A stretch of DNA of 64,000 nucleotides from Isochrysis galbana (GCA_018136815.1 CM030936.1:3542674-3606673); one strand, 5' to 3'. Counted from the first letter of the stretch, positions 21,909 to 33,900 are shown. The notes: generated by a model not told the origin, from the sequence alone. Made by a program: numbers and translations.

Positions 21909-22926
21909 GCGCGAGGCACTCAATTTGCTCATTGAGCGCCCTCGTGCCGTTTCCAAGCTGGGCTCGGTGCGCCAGCTCGAAAGCCGTGCATTTGCGCATT
22001 TTTGCGCACCAAATACCGATTCTAGCCACCGTTGCAACCACGCGGCGGAGCATGTACGGCAGCTACAGCACTCTTAGGCAATGCACATGTCAACATGCGC
22101 TTTACAAAGAGCTGTTGGCAATTGAGGGCGCTTGCGCCAACCATGATTTCTGGCGATTCCTTCTTTTGCTCTTGCCTTGTTGGTTGCATGCCGATTTGGT
22201 TGGTTTCCGGATGATGTGCTTTCACACCTTGCCTCTGTTAATGCTAGTCTAAGAACAGGGCAGGAGGATAGTTTTATAGCAATCGTATCGTATTGCAAAT
22301 CCGCCGTAAATAGAACTACCATGGACACTCCATGATGGCTTTGGAATGCGGTCCACTTTCATTTTCGACGGCGAATAAGGACGATAAGGCGACCTCAGCT
22401 CCTGACCGCCGGTTTGCAACCCAATGTTGGTGCCCCGGTCCCGAGCCAAGGCCATAAGCCCATGCGCCACGAGCCCGTTGCCCGTTGAACGGCCCGTTAG
22501 CCAGTAGGTAGAATATACAAAATGCAGCTAGCAGCTAGAAGGGGTTAGGAGTTATAAGTATATACTACTAAGTATTATAAGTATACCTACACCTACACCC
22601 TACACCTACACCCTGTTCATATAAGTCATAAGGCATAAGCACATAATACATAAGCATAAGGATAAGGGGCATCTCTGCCAAAAATGAAAAATGCCAAAAC
22701 AAAGGAAAAGAAACTATAAAACCATGCGAACTAGAACTAAGGTCTAACTAAGGTCACGGCTCACGGCTCACGGCTCTGACGAACTGACGAATTGGGATGA
22801 CCGGATGACCCATAGGGTCTGAAGTCTGAGTGAGCAGGGCAATGAGGAGGGAGGCAAGCCGGCGGCCGGCGGCAGGCGCGGCGGAGCGGCGGAGGAGACG
22901 ACTTCGGAGACGCTGACGGGCTGAAT
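21909..22926. other. Intergenic with inverted gag-leader relic
   Basis: No gene is supported. At 22560-22680 there are tata/cata and cctacacc simple repeats. The stretch 22788-22925 is the reverse complement of 18853-18964, the gag start of the leader relic, so it is a second fragment of that element. Confidence 0.55.
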
Positions 22927-23065
22927 CTAGGGCCTGGTAAGAGTTTCGCGAAACTTTTTGCGAAATTTGGGGGACGTCTCAGCGCGAAGAAATTTCGAGA
23001 AATTTGGGGGAGGGAAACCGTGAAAAGAGTAACTTTCACAAAACTTGTGCGAAAATTCGCTAGTA
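22927..23065 (+). repeat. Copy 3 of the dispersed TTTCGCGAAA element
   Basis: It starts ctagggcctggtaagagttt and continues cgcgaaac, then repeated gcgaaatttggggg motifs. Its border and first 50 bases match copy 1 read in reverse. Confidence 0.6.
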
Positions 23066-23100
23066 TAAAAGCCGAAAAGTAACTCTAACTCTAATTCTAA

Positions 23101-24165
23101 TTGCCACTTATCGTTGCGGGCTCACGGCCCGGTGGCTCATGGCGCGTGGCGCGGCTAGGCACGCGCCCGCACGCCCCAAGAAAACAAGGCGAATCTCACG
23201 TGTTTTTGCTCCTTAATCAAATACATGCCACTTTTATGTCTTTCTCGATGCAAAGTGAGAAGAAAGATCGAAGATCATCTAGATCTAGCATAAACGAGCG
23301 TGCGGGCGAAGAAAGGCACTACTACGCTCCCGCCAAATGGGAGAATGGGCTAAAAGGCCCGAAACACCTCGAATTCCCTCTCGCGGAAGAGTACACGCTT
23401 AGCGAAAAGACGCAACTAGACCAAATCACCGTATCGGATATAACACGAGAGCTAAAGGGAGACGGCTCCGGCAGCAAACCTCAGCCAGCGCGGGAAGCGT
23501 GGGCCCGCAAGATTGGCCTGACACACGACGAGTGGAAGCACGTGGCGAAACTCTACACTCACCCCCTGTTAAAACACACAGACAAACACCTACATTTTAA
23601 ACACGTTACACATAGGAGGCTGGGTACGCGCAACCGTTTCACAGCGGCGGTCACCACAAAGTGTAGGCTTTGCGGGAAACACAGAGAGAACTCGACGCAC
23701 CTAGCTAGGTGCCCGTCCACGCTCCCGATATTTCAAACCATAGAAGCTATAGCGGGATACACCCCGGCGAAAGACAGATCGACGACTCAAAAACTCAAAG
23801 ACAGACTATTTGCGTACCCGAACTCCCCGACGCCGGACAGCCTCAAAGCCCTCTACCTAATAGCATGGAGATACATCATTGGTGACTTCTACAAGGTGGA
23901 ATTTGAAAATCACACCTTCCACCACGTGCCGGTTATCGAGAGAGTTCTAAGCAGGTTCACGGTCCTCGTCAGAGGTCGTGAACCTCCGAACGATTTCTCA
24001 ACCGCACGCACGCGCAAGGCCACCCAAGGAAGGAAGCCGAAAATCAAATCTCCACACGACCTCAGCGCCCCCGTCTTTTCAACTAACAACAAAGGCGCCT
24101 TGGTAATGAACACGAATCTATCACTGGTAGCGAAAGCCCTCAACATAGCAGAGCGTCTTGCCTAA
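23101..24165 (+). pseudogene. 5'-truncated LINE: C-terminal zinc-motif part of ORF2
   Basis: This frame is the tail of a non-LTR retrotransposon polyprotein. It holds WKHVAKLYTHPLL, LHFKHVTHRRLGTRNRF, a C-x2-C-x4-N-x3-H-x3-C cluster (CRLCGKHRENSTHLARCP), and LKALYLIAWRYIIGDFYKV, ending in TAA. The zinc-binding cluster after the reverse transcriptase is usual in such proteins. No endonuclease or polymerase motif precedes it, so the copy is 5'-truncated. A related tail lies on the minus strand at 55140-55800. About 170 bp of 3' flank separate it from the gypsy leader. Confidence 0.75.
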
Positions 24166-24339
24166 CCAAGCGACCCCTAGCCGCTAGTCGCGAGCCGACC
24201 AACCGACGACAGACCTTAGTCATAATGACCACAGTTGCCTGACGCCCAGCACAAAAAACAAACACACATCAGCCGGTAGCCCGATGGCACAAGAGGAAGG
24301 TGAGAACCAGGCCGTCGAGAATCGGTACACACCGTCTGC

Positions 24340-25529
24340 CTGTCGCATTCATCCTAGATGATGCGATTTCCAGGCTCTTATTTCCAGGTCCTTCGCCGTG
24401 CGGCCACACGGTGAAGCTCAGGTACTTCTAGGTTGGTAGGGTTCGTCCCTAGCGATCTAGAATTCGAGTTCTCGTTTCGTTCCTTCTAGCCTGTTTGTCA
24501 GGTCTAGATTCCAGGTTTCCTCCTTTCGGGTAATCTTGACCCAAAGGAGCCAGGTCGCATGTCACTCGCTGCGCGCTTGTCTCAGGCTCTCGAGTTACCT
24601 TGTGAAGGCTTGTTTAGCTTCTTGCAAGGCTTGTCGTTTCTTGTTAGGTTCCGGTTCTTTCTTGGGACCTGCTGACTTTCGTTGTTGTCCAGGCCTGTTC
24701 TTCGTAGGTTCTGCTTGGCCTGGTTAGGGTTTCGTTGAATCCCCGCGTTCGGCGTTTGGCGTTGGCGTTCGGAAACTTCCTCTCACATTCCCTAGGTCCG
24801 CTACCCTTGGCTTGTAGGTCCTTGCTTCTTTCTTCTCGGTCAAGGTTTTGGCGAGCGAGTCGGTTGCTCTAGCCGCTCGAGATTTGAGGTTTAATTTGCC
24901 ATCTCCCCTTGGAGACCGGTGTAGGTTCGCTTCCTAGGTGAGGGAATCTTTCCCCTTGATGCAAGTTACATGCAAGCCTTGGCCCCTTTGGTGTTTCTTC
25001 CCCTTGGTTGCTACTCAGGGTTGTTCGTTAGAAGCGTCTAGAAGGTTCACGCTCAACGGCAAGATTTCCTCTGTCGTGAAGACATCTCGTTGCGATCTGT
25101 ATCCAAAGTGATCGCCGTGGTCGCGCGACATGACGCTCCCCTTCGGACTCTCCGCTACGTGGGAAGTTACAACGGAGACACGCTCCGGCCGTCGCTGCGG
25201 AGTCTCTCTCTCTCTCTCGCTCTCTCTCTCCGTCTCTCGCGACGTGTTTGAGTTATCGGTGATTTGGGGTCGCGGTTGCTTGATAATTTGCTTTGTTTGG
25301 GTGAATGATTCCGGTGTGTTCGTGAGTCGGTGTATCCTGTTGTTCTCAGGCTCTTTGTCCGTCGTTGTTCGCTGCGTCGCTGCACTCTAGCAGCCTAGGC
25401 TCCCTCCCTGAGGGAAGAGTTCTTTGTAGGTCTAACAATCTCTTAAAACCCAACACACTAGGGCCGCTAGGAGCGCCTCGCCGCCCCACAGTCCTTCGTT
25501 CGCCGTTCGTTCCCTGTCCATACACCCGA
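24340..25529 (+). promoter_or_regulatory. Proposed LTR and untranslated leader of gypsy element 1
   Basis: It starts TGTCGCATTC followed by a short inverted repeat (tcgcat...atgcga). It runs CT-rich to the gag ATG at 25530. The part from 24890 matches the relic at 18095-18600. I could not fix the LTR/leader boundary or the primer site because the 3' LTR is outside the sequence shown. Confidence 0.5.
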
Positions 25530-28247
25530 ATGGGGTTGCCCGACCCAGTCCAGAATTTCATTCACCCGACTCCCGGTGGGGAGGAGGGACAAAGCGCCGC
25601 GCTAGCCGCCGGTGCCGCTCGCGACGGAGTGGCTCAGAGCCCTCCGGTAGCGCTCGACTCGACAAGCACGAAATCTAAGCTCGCGTCCTCGGCCGCAGAG
25701 GAGGAACCTCTCAGGGAACCTTCTCTGCCCGCTGCAGCTTCTGTTCCCGTTGGATGTCCGAGTGATCCCACGGCCTGTGAGGCTGCACCAGTGGCACCCA
25801 TCACTCCGGCTGCTATCTCCACGACTGGCTCCGATCAGCTCGTGGCGGATGGCGAGTCTTGGTCCGCTGCCCTCGGCACCCACCGGGTGCAATCACAGCG
25901 GGCCATGGTGGAGCATGACCCTCTCCCGCATGAAGCCAACTTCAGCGTCGCTGAGTTGGCCCATGAGGTGGAGGAGGGTCCCCTCCCTCTGATTCAATTT
26001 GACCCGCCTCCTCACCTTCGAGATGATGAGTCTGAGGTGGGTGAAGCTGAGGTGATCAGCTTCCGAAGCCCCGCCTACCGGGACTATGCCCCGCCGTCAT
26101 CAAAAGGGGTCCTTGATCAAGAGATCACCCCGATCGAGACGGCCGCGGCGCGTCAGGATGCGGAAATGGCAAGGCTTCAGGCGGAGACCAACACCCTAAA
26201 AGGGGCTGTGGAGCGCCTACACTCATCCCTTGCCGCGGCAGAGGCGAGGGAGGGGCTTCTCCGGGATCAAGTTGAAGCAGGGTTCAAAGCCCTGACTCAG
26301 CTACTCCAAGCCCGCCAAGAGCCCGCTTCAAGTCCGTCGATGGATCGGACCGAGGCGGCTGCGGATTCTGCTAGGCCGGTTCAGAGGGAACCACCCATGG
26401 GCGAGCCTCCTGCTCTAGACCCAAAGGGCCACAGCTCTCCGGCTTCTAGGGTTCCACGGTCGGCGTACCCGACCTCTAAATCGGAATCCCGCCGCCAGGA
26501 CCAAAGCCCTTACCGGGGCCCGACCCCGATGGTGCCACTTCGCCACCCTCGTGACCCCTGCCTCGCGGTGGGGATGGATGAGCGAGAGGCAGTTGTAAGC
26601 GAGTGGAAAAATCTCCTCGCCCTGCCTTCACGCGATCTGGCCGCCCTTTACCGCGACTCCGACGAGCACGAGCTCATCCACACCATTTTGAAGAGCAACC
26701 TCTCCCTGGCGGGCAACGTTTGGCATTGCCGAATTTTCATGGAGGAGGACCACTTGCTCAAATGGGTGCGTAGCCGCTTCTCAGCCGAGCAAACCCTTCA
26801 CCATCAGGTCAGGATGGGCAAAGAGCTTTCGGAGCTCCGCTTCCCAAAGGCCCTCGCTTCCGATAACGTTCAAACCGCGGCGACAGCCTGGAACGAATTT
26901 CGGCTAACTCTCATCAAGCCGTTGGAGCGGGCACTAGCGCTCGGCTGCGATCATCGCGAAATATTTACCTCCCTCCTCGCGGCAGCCGGAGCCAATTCCA
27001 GCGGCAATTCTCGCATCTTCGCCTTCCTCCTCGATCTAGTGGAGGACCGCGCCCTCGCTCTCAATCCTGTCCTCGCTGCTGACGTCCTTCTTCGCAAATG
27101 CGACGGGACCTTCGCAAACGGGGCCGATGGTTTCGCGAAAGACTCGGCGTCGATGGAGTGGGACCGCATGAGGGAGCGCGAGGCTGGCGCTGATCTATGT
27201 GAGCTCAGCAAGAATTTGGTTCGCGCCTACATCCGCAAGCTTGGCGATTCCGCGGTTGACTCCACCAACGTGTGGGATCATCCAAACATGGCCCATGAGA
27301 TCAACCAGAGGTTCGAAGAAATCATCCGGAACGATAAGGTTGATCCTCAGCGCGGCGTCGATAATGCTATTAAATTTGCGGAGGTGCTCGCGGAGACTCG
27401 TTTCCGCGTAGAGAACCACGAGCTAGGTCGGTCGGCGCTCTCGTGCGTCAACCTCTGCCAACGGTACCTCAGCCCTTACGAGCAGGCTCGGGTGAAGCGT
27501 CATCAATCCCGGCCCTCGACGAAGCAAACCGTGGCTAGCGTACGCACTAAAGCCTCAGGCGAGGCAAAGAACGAGACTTCCTCGTCCCAGAAGACCGCTT
27601 CGACCACGGACATGGTTGCCGCCGTGCAGGCGGCCGTCCAAGCTACCGTGGCGGAAGCTCTTCGCGGACAGGGACACTCGCCTGCTTCGAAGCCTGATTA
27701 TCGGGCTGCTGCACCGCCGGCAAGTTACCACTCCAACTCACCGTTGCCGGCTATACTAACCGATCCACCCGGTCGAAAGGGAGGCTCGTCTCGGCCGCCC
27801 AGCCGTCGCTGCGATCCGCCGGCGAACGGCCAAGGGCTACCGCCTGACCTGGGCGTATCCCGGTGGACGCCCGAGCTTTGGAATCGGGCCCGAGCCCGCT
27901 TCTGGGCCGTAGCAGGCTATGCCAAGCACCCAAGGGTCTCGGCGGCGCTAGCAAAGTGCCGACCGGCCGATAATTCAATGGAAACTCCACGGACGGACGA
28001 TATCAATAGGGGAATCACCGAATGGACGAACGAAAACGGCTGTGCCTTCTGCGCTTTCCGACCTCACGCTCCTCCTGGCACTCCATCCAGCGAAGCCTGG
28101 AAATATGGCACGGGAGACGGTGCTCACAACCCCGTCATCTGTCAGCCATATATCCGCTTTCTGTGTGAGGCTGGCTGCGGAGAGTGCGGATCGGACGAGC
28201 ACATTCATAAGCTTCTTCGCTCGATGGTCCGGGTTAAGCCTCAGTAG
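25530..28247 (+). CDS. gag: Gag polyprotein of element 1
   Basis: Gag forms the particle that packages element RNA. ATG at 25530 gives 905 aa. An N-terminal Pro/Ser/Ala-rich region leads to a coiled coil (about residues 205-270: QDAEMARLQAETNTLKGAVE). Then comes a helical capsid-like region from about residue 345 with FMEEDHLLKWVRSRF and LRFPKALASDNVQTAATAWN. A Gln/Ala-rich linker (MVAAVQAAVQATVAEAL) follows. The C-terminus is a Cys/His module (CAFCAF, then H-N-P-V-I-C, then CEAGCGECG), in place of a simple CCHC knuckle. The capsid-like region and terminal module are strongly conserved in element 2. It ends in a single TAG with pol continuing in the same frame. Another start a little upstream in the leader is possible, but none has an ATG. 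Confidence 0.85.
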   Translation: MGLPDPVQNFIHPTPGGEEGQSAALAAGAARDGVAQSPPVALDSTSTKSKLASSAAEEEPLREPSLPAAASVPVGCPSDPTACEAAPVAPITPAAISTTGSDQLVADGESWSAALGTHRVQSQRAMVEHDPLPHEANFSVAELAHEVEEGPLPLIQFDPPPHLRDDESEVGEAEVISFRSPAYRDYAPPSSKGVLDQEITPIETAAARQDAEMARLQAETNTLKGAVERLHSSLAAAEAREGLLRDQVEAGFKALTQLLQARQEPASSPSMDRTEAAADSARPVQREPPMGEPPALDPKGHSSPASRVPRSAYPTSKSESRRQDQSPYRGPTPMVPLRHPRDPCLAVGMDEREAVVSEWKNLLALPSRDLAALYRDSDEHELIHTILKSNLSLAGNVWHCRIFMEEDHLLKWVRSRFSAEQTLHHQVRMGKELSELRFPKALASDNVQTAATAWNEFRLTLIKPLERALALGCDHREIFTSLLAAAGANSSGNSRIFAFLLDLVEDRALALNPVLAADVLLRKCDGTFANGADGFAKDSASMEWDRMREREAGADLCELSKNLVRAYIRKLGDSAVDSTNVWDHPNMAHEINQRFEEIIRNDKVDPQRGVDNAIKFAEVLAETRFRVENHELGRSALSCVNLCQRYLSPYEQARVKRHQSRPSTKQTVASVRTKASGEAKNETSSSQKTASTTDMVAAVQAAVQATVAEALRGQGHSPASKPDYRAAAPPASYHSNSPLPAILTDPPGRKGGSSRPPSRRCDPPANGQGLPPDLGVSRWTPELWNRARARFWAVAGYAKHPRVSAALAKCRPADNSMETPRTDDINRGITEWTNENGCAFCAFRPHAPPGTPSSEAWKYGTGDGAHNPVICQPYIRFLCEAGCGECGSDEHIHKLLRSMVRVKPQ

Positions 28248-28275
28248 GGGTCCGGCGGGGTCCCCGTCCTTCAAA
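28245..28275 (+). promoter_or_regulatory. Candidate readthrough stop between gag and pol (element 1)
   Basis: CAG-TAG-GGG at 28242-28250 is the only stop between gag and pol in this frame. The next bases (ggcggggtccccgtcc) are GC-rich and self-complementary. The same CAGTAGG, ggcgggg and gtcc pattern occurs at the gag end of element 2. Confidence 0.55.
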
Positions 28276-31200
28276 CCCTGGCGGAGAACATCGCGGGCGG
28301 TGGGCCTGAACGCCACCACCACCATCCCGATCCGATCCCTACGCCGCTTGGGGAGAAGAGCTGTCGACGCGGCGATTCTCCCCCTGTCTCTAGCTCTATT
28401 CAGTCCTCGACGGTGGGAGCCGCCTCGCCGGCTGAAGCCCCCGCCGAACGGCTATCTCGGAAGCCGGAGTCGACACTTGACCCGGGCTCCTGGAAACAGG
28501 TTTGCCCCGGAGATAGTCGCGACCCGACTCTCCGAAATTCGTGTACGTCTACAAGTTCTTCTATTACTCCGCACGCTATTAGGATGTTAGGGGCCGATTC
28601 TCGCTCGCTGCCCCTCTTGGAATCTATTTCTACGGATACTATGCTGTCTTCGGTTTCTTCTAATTCGCCTAGGTCTTTCGACGCATCTTCATCCCTGGAT
28701 TCACCCCCCGACGGCCCTGCCCAAGGGGGTGGGCTAGGTGGATTCGACGCGTCTTCGGTCTCTTCGTTTCGTAAACAATCAGTTGTGGAGCCCTCGAGGG
28801 CTGTCGACTCGGTATCATCTTCTGCTCTAGGTTCTATGGATAGGTCCGACGTGGCCGCTGCCGCGTCCGAAAACGTTGTTGCTGCTTTACCTGTTTCTGC
28901 TCTTTCCCGGCGGGACCCCACTGGAGACCTCTCTCCCAAGGGCCATAGCCGGAGCCGCTCTGCGGACGAATTGTCGTTGTCTACCGTAGGTTCTCGTGCT
29001 GTTGAGGCGGAGACTAGTGTCTCCTCTTCACCTCTCTCCCCGGTTCGTTATATTTCTCCGTCATCGTGTTCATTCTCTCGTCTCGAAGTTGCACCTGTTC
29101 TCGTTTCTGACCTGGTTCCCAACCCGGAAGGGTCGGCTTCCGGGGTCGATGAAGTTGAAGGTTCCAAGGGAGCTGCGGCTTTCCGCGCTCACGCCGTGGT
29201 CACTCCAGCCTCGGGAGACGCAGGGGCCGTCGATTACGATCCCACGTCGCGCACCACATGGACGCCGGCGTCTCCTCTTTCTCTCGGCTCTCCGGAGGAT
29301 CCCCATTCCAGGGATCGCCCGCCGGAGCCAACCCCCTTCAGGTCTAGCCCACCGAAACTCGAGGGCGACGACCTCCTTCCCCTGAATTCCGTTGCCGAGG
29401 CCATCCACCGGATCGCCGTGGTTGGTTGTTCCTCGGCCGCCAAGTCTACTGCAACTGCCCGCGCCCCTACGCGCGAGCTCCAAATGTTAGCCGCCTCCCG
29501 TGCCCGGGCTAGCGGTTCCTCCGTCATCTTGCCCCGCCATCTCGCCGAAGCTGCTCTAGCCTTGCGGCGGCCGCACGCGAGCACTCATTCATCACCCGCT
29601 GCCGTACTGCCGACGCATTTTGACGAGCTTTGCGCTGAGTTAGCGGCGATCCACGACGCCGTGACGCTCGACGCGGCCGAGGGGATTCCTCCACCCCGCG
29701 TTCTAGTCGTCGGTGAAGCTAGCGGGGTCGTGTCTTCGATGTTCCTACTCGCCGGAGCGCACGTCGCGACGTGCGATCTACGACCGTCGGAGATCGACTA
29801 CATTCCCCACTTCTGCGGAGATGCTCTTCACATTCAAAACCTCGGTTGGGACCTCGTGGTCGCGCATCCGCCGTGCACGTATTTGTCGGCGGTGAGTTGC
29901 CAGTGGCTCGATCGGGAGCCGGGACGACGCCAGGCTCTCGAATCCGCCGCTAGAGTCTTCCTCGCCATGGCGAGCGCCGACGCGCCTTTCGTTGCCGTCG
30001 AAAATCCTCGAATGCACGCGGAAGCCTCCGCCTTAGTCGGGGGGTTGCGACCGCGGCAGTTTGTGCAGCCGTGGCAGCACGGCACGGGCCATCAAAAAGC
30101 AACTGGCCTGTACCTGACGGCTTCACTCCCGTCCTTGCAGCCTTCGAAGATTGTCGAGGGACGTCTATCCGCTATGGCGGATCTATCGCCGTCGCCCCAC
30201 CGTGGCGCCCTTCGCAGCCGCACCTATGTGGGCATTGCCGGTGCAATGGCGGCCCAGTGGATGCCGGTCTTGCGCCGTTATGCGCGCGAAGCCAAGGCGT
30301 CGCGTTCGCTCGACTTCACGGTGGACTGGGCAATTTCCCAAGCAGCTGCCAGCTTGAGAGAACGCCCTTCGCTTTGCTCGACCGGTTTCGAGCTGGCTGA
30401 GCCGAGGACGGCTCTGGCTCGTTTCATGGAGGGGAGAGGCGAAGCAGCTTCTAGCTCTCACCTCACGCCTCCCAGCGGTTCGCCAGTGTCTGATTCGGTT
30501 GTCGTGATCCCGGACGCAGGCCCCGTTGCCGATGCTTCTCGCCTGCTTCATCAGGAGGACTCGGAAACAAACGTATCGCAAGACGAGGCCGAGGCGGAAG
30601 GAGACCGCTTCCTGCCGTGGGAGTGGCCCATAGAGGACCGCTCTACAACGCCAGGCCCTCCAAACACGGTGAAGAAGCGCCGCAGCAAGTGGCAGGTCTT
30701 CGACCGTGATGTAATTTCGGGGGTCCATCGGTGGCAGGATGTCACGCCTTCCATCGCCCAAGAAATCGCTGAGCAAGCGGCAGCTGCGGAGCCGTCGGAA
30801 CCTCCCATCTTGTCTCGACTGGGCTCTCAAGGCATCAATGCACTATCTCCGAGCGCCTCCTTCACGGCTGGCGACGAGGGAGTGGCCGAACTGACCAATT
30901 CGTTCGTAGCCGAAAGGCCACTCGAAACCTGGGATGTCGGGCCCGACTCGGGAGAAGATGACACGCCCGAGATGCCAGAACACCGGAGCATGCAGACCCT
31001 CGAGACCAAGCCCTCCGACGCCGCCGAAGGAGAGGATACTCCACGGGCACTGTATTGCGATGGGGCTACCGCTAGGGGCCTCAGTGCGGCCGGATTTTCC
31101 GAGTTGTCGAAGCTTCCGAAGACAGACTTGCAGAAGTCCCTGGAGAAGGAATGGTCACGCCAAATGGATCAACCTCGGCATCCGACGGACCGTCGAGGGC

Positions 31201-33900
31201 TAGGCTATGATGGCGTGCCTAACCCCTCTAGTTCAGCAAAGGCATCCCCACGCTCCTCGATACCATTCGTGCCGCAGACGGTGGCCGCCGCTATCGAGCG
31301 AGTGCCCCACGTCGATGAATCTTCTCCGTCCAGGCTAGCCTCCAATCCAACCACCCTGTCACCCGGAGCCGGAACCTCACTTCCGGTGGAATCTATCGCG
31401 GACACTCCGCCGCCGCTCTACCCTCGTCACTGCCTCTATGTCCGCGATCTCGTGGTCTGCCGTGCCGATGGCGACCGCGCAGCTCAAGGGTTCGTTCTCC
31501 CGGACGTTGCCCTCACGGTGAACAGCACCCTGGCTGACACTGGAGCGGGCCCGTCAGTAATCACCACTGCTCTTCTCGATCGACTACCTGAAGACGCCTG
31601 CGTCGAACGCGTATCGGACGCTACCGTCCCCAACCTACATGGGCCGGACGGCCTTCCTCTCATCACTAGGGGCCGGGCTAGCCTCGTCTTCTCCTTGTCC
31701 GGTCGCCTCTTCCGTCATTCGTTCGCGGTCATCGAAGGAAACCCGATGCTTCTGCTCGGGAACGATTTTTTGGCCGCCCACTCCGCTACCATTTCTCTCG
31801 ACGCCGCGAGCTCGGAAGGAAGCCTCCGCCTCCGTCCGGCCTCTGGCGATTCAGAAGACTCTTCAAGAGCCCTTTCCGAATGTGTAGTCAGAGTTTCCAC
31901 GGCGCCGCCCCCAGTCGCGGACGCCGGCTTCGTCGGAGCTATCTCGATGTCACCCGGTCAGCCGCTGACTGTCGACTTTCTGGAGAGGTCGACGGCAACA
32001 CGAGAGATCCCGGCCGGATCGGAGGGTGAGGCTGCTGCTGATGCTAGACAGCCACTCTATACACCTCTCTTTGAGTCTGCCGACGAGTTTGCGGCCAAAG
32101 CTCCGGCGTCTACCTCGTCCGAATATCTTCTCTACACGGAGCAAGCGGTGACGATTCCTGCCTTCCACCGCGCAACCATCTGGGTCAGGGTTCCGCTAGC
32201 TCTCCGAGATCATTCGGACTGCGCGATGCTGGTCGACCGCCTACCAAATCGCGAGGCTCTCGATTCGTCTCCTCTCGTAATGCCCACGGTGGTCACGCCC
32301 ACGGACGATCATCGCATCGCGGTGACGATCATCCACACCGGAGTCGATGCGCTGACCCTGCCGTCTCTGCATCCGATAGCTTCGCTCCAGGTGCGTTTCA
32401 AGTTGCACCGGGGCTGGACTCCGAATGGAAGCGAGGGGGATGGTGACCCTGTCACCGCGCTGAGCGAGGAGCAACGATCTCTACTCGACTCAGCCACCAT
32501 CGATCCGGACCGGCTTCTTTCCGACGATCAACGAGAAGAAGTACGCCAACTCTTGGCCCGGCGCATCAAAGCTTTCGCGTTGCACCCGGGGGCTCCAAAC
32601 CATACGCACGTTCTCGAGGTGGAGTTGCCACTCAACCCCGGCGCTGTTCCTCACCGGCATGCTCCGTCTAGAGTGGGCCGCGCGGGCGAGCTCATCATAG
32701 AAGAGGAGGTAGCCAAGATGGAAGCCGCCGGCATTATTCGCAAGTCAAATTCGGCTTGGGCTTCCCGAGTAGTCCTGGTCAGCAAGAAAGATGGCTCCGT
32801 TCGATTCTGCGTGGACTACCGCGACACGAACGCCAAGCTACGCGTCGAGGATAGCCCTCTACCCCTCATTGTAGAGGCTATTGATAGGCTAGCGTCCGGC
32901 CAAGGGCCGCTCAGTTCTCTCTTTTTATGTACTCTCGATTTAGCCTCTGGTTTTTGGGGCATCCCGATCAAAGAATCGCACAAACATATCACCGCTTTCA
33001 CTATCCACCGCGGCAAATACGAGTTCAACTTTCTACCGTTCGGCATCCAATCAGGTCCCTCCTACATGTGCCGCTTGATGGACATCGTTCTCGGTGCGCT
33101 ATCGTGGGAGATCTGCATGCCTTACCTCGATGATGTCGGCATCTGGTCAACGGGAGTGGGTCCTTCCGAAGAGGCCAGGGCACAAGCTTCGTTCGAGCAA
33201 ATGCTTCACCGGCTAGACCTAGTTCTCGAGCGGCTAGAGTGGGCCGGCCTGACCTGCAAGATGTCCAAGTGTGTCTTCTTTGCCACCTCTACGGAGTACC
33301 TCGGTCACGTTGTCTCGAGGGAAGGTCTCAAGATGGACCCGAAGAAGGTCGCAGCTGTCGCCGACATCGACCCGTCATCCATCAACTCCTTGGAAGCGGT
33401 TCGATCTTTCCTCGGCCTTTGCTCCTACTATCGTCGATTCATTCGCCAATTCGCCGCTAAGGCTGCTCCCCTCACTGCTCTCACGCGGAAGGGCTGCGAC
33501 GTGGCAAAGGAGTCCCAGTCCGAGGAGTGTCGCCGAGCTATCCAAGAGCTCAAGACAGCGATCACTTCGGAGCCCGTCTTGACTCCACCCAGGGATGATC
33601 GGCCCTTCATCGTCAAGACCGATGGGGCTAGCAAGTTGGGTATCGCCGGCATCCTCTCGCAGCTAGGAGACGATAACCGTGAACGAGTCGTTGGGTATTA
33701 CGCTCGCAGTCTCACCTCGGCCGAACGCCACTGGACGGTGACCGAGATTGAGCTCTTGGCTGCCCTGGAATCAATCCGAAATTGGCGACCCTACCTTTGG
33801 GGGCGTCGGTTCAAGTTAGTCGTCGACCACTCCGCGCTGCGATGGCTGCATACCATGAAGGATCAAGTAGCCGGTGGGCCAGCCTCTCGGCTGACTCGGT
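28248..33900 (+). CDS. pol: Pol polyprotein of element 1: methyltransferase-like, protease, RT, RNase H (3' end in gap)
   Basis: The frame is open from the codon after the gag TAG at 28245 to the gap. A long Ser/Pro-rich spacer comes first. At 29697-30270 lies a cytosine-5 methyltransferase-like domain: VLVVGEASGVVSSMFLLAG, CDLRPSEIDYIPHFCGDAL, WDLVVAHPPCTYLSAV (catalytic-type Cys codon at 29874), VAVENPRMH and VQPWQHGTGHQKATGLYL. This is the order seen in small phage DNA methylases. Retropepsin follows at about 31500-31800 (LADTGAGPSVITTALL, LLLGNDFL). Reverse transcriptase lies at about 32620-33400 (VVLVSKKDGSVRFCVDYRD, LPFGIQSGPSYM, YLDD at 33123). RNase H begins near 33600 (KTDGASK, TEIELLAALESI, VDHSALRW). 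Integrase would be next. Expression probably needs stop readthrough; the first in-frame ATG after the TAG is some 330 bases downstream. Confidence 0.85.

Larger units (their letters stand above)
24340..33900 (+). mobile_element. Ty3/gypsy-type retrotransposon, element 1, with methyltransferase domain
   Basis: Domain order is leader, gag, TAG, spacer, cytosine methyltransferase-like domain, retropepsin, reverse transcriptase, RNase H; the rest is lost in the gap. Polymerase order (protease-RT-RNase H, with integrase expected after) and RT motifs place it with Ty3/gypsy. All frames in the part shown are intact, so it is the youngest-looking copy in the window. Confidence 0.9.

Noticed and set aside
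22585-22620. Telomere repeat (cctacacc)
   Set aside because: Short, irregular and internal; it is part of a patch of simple repeats.
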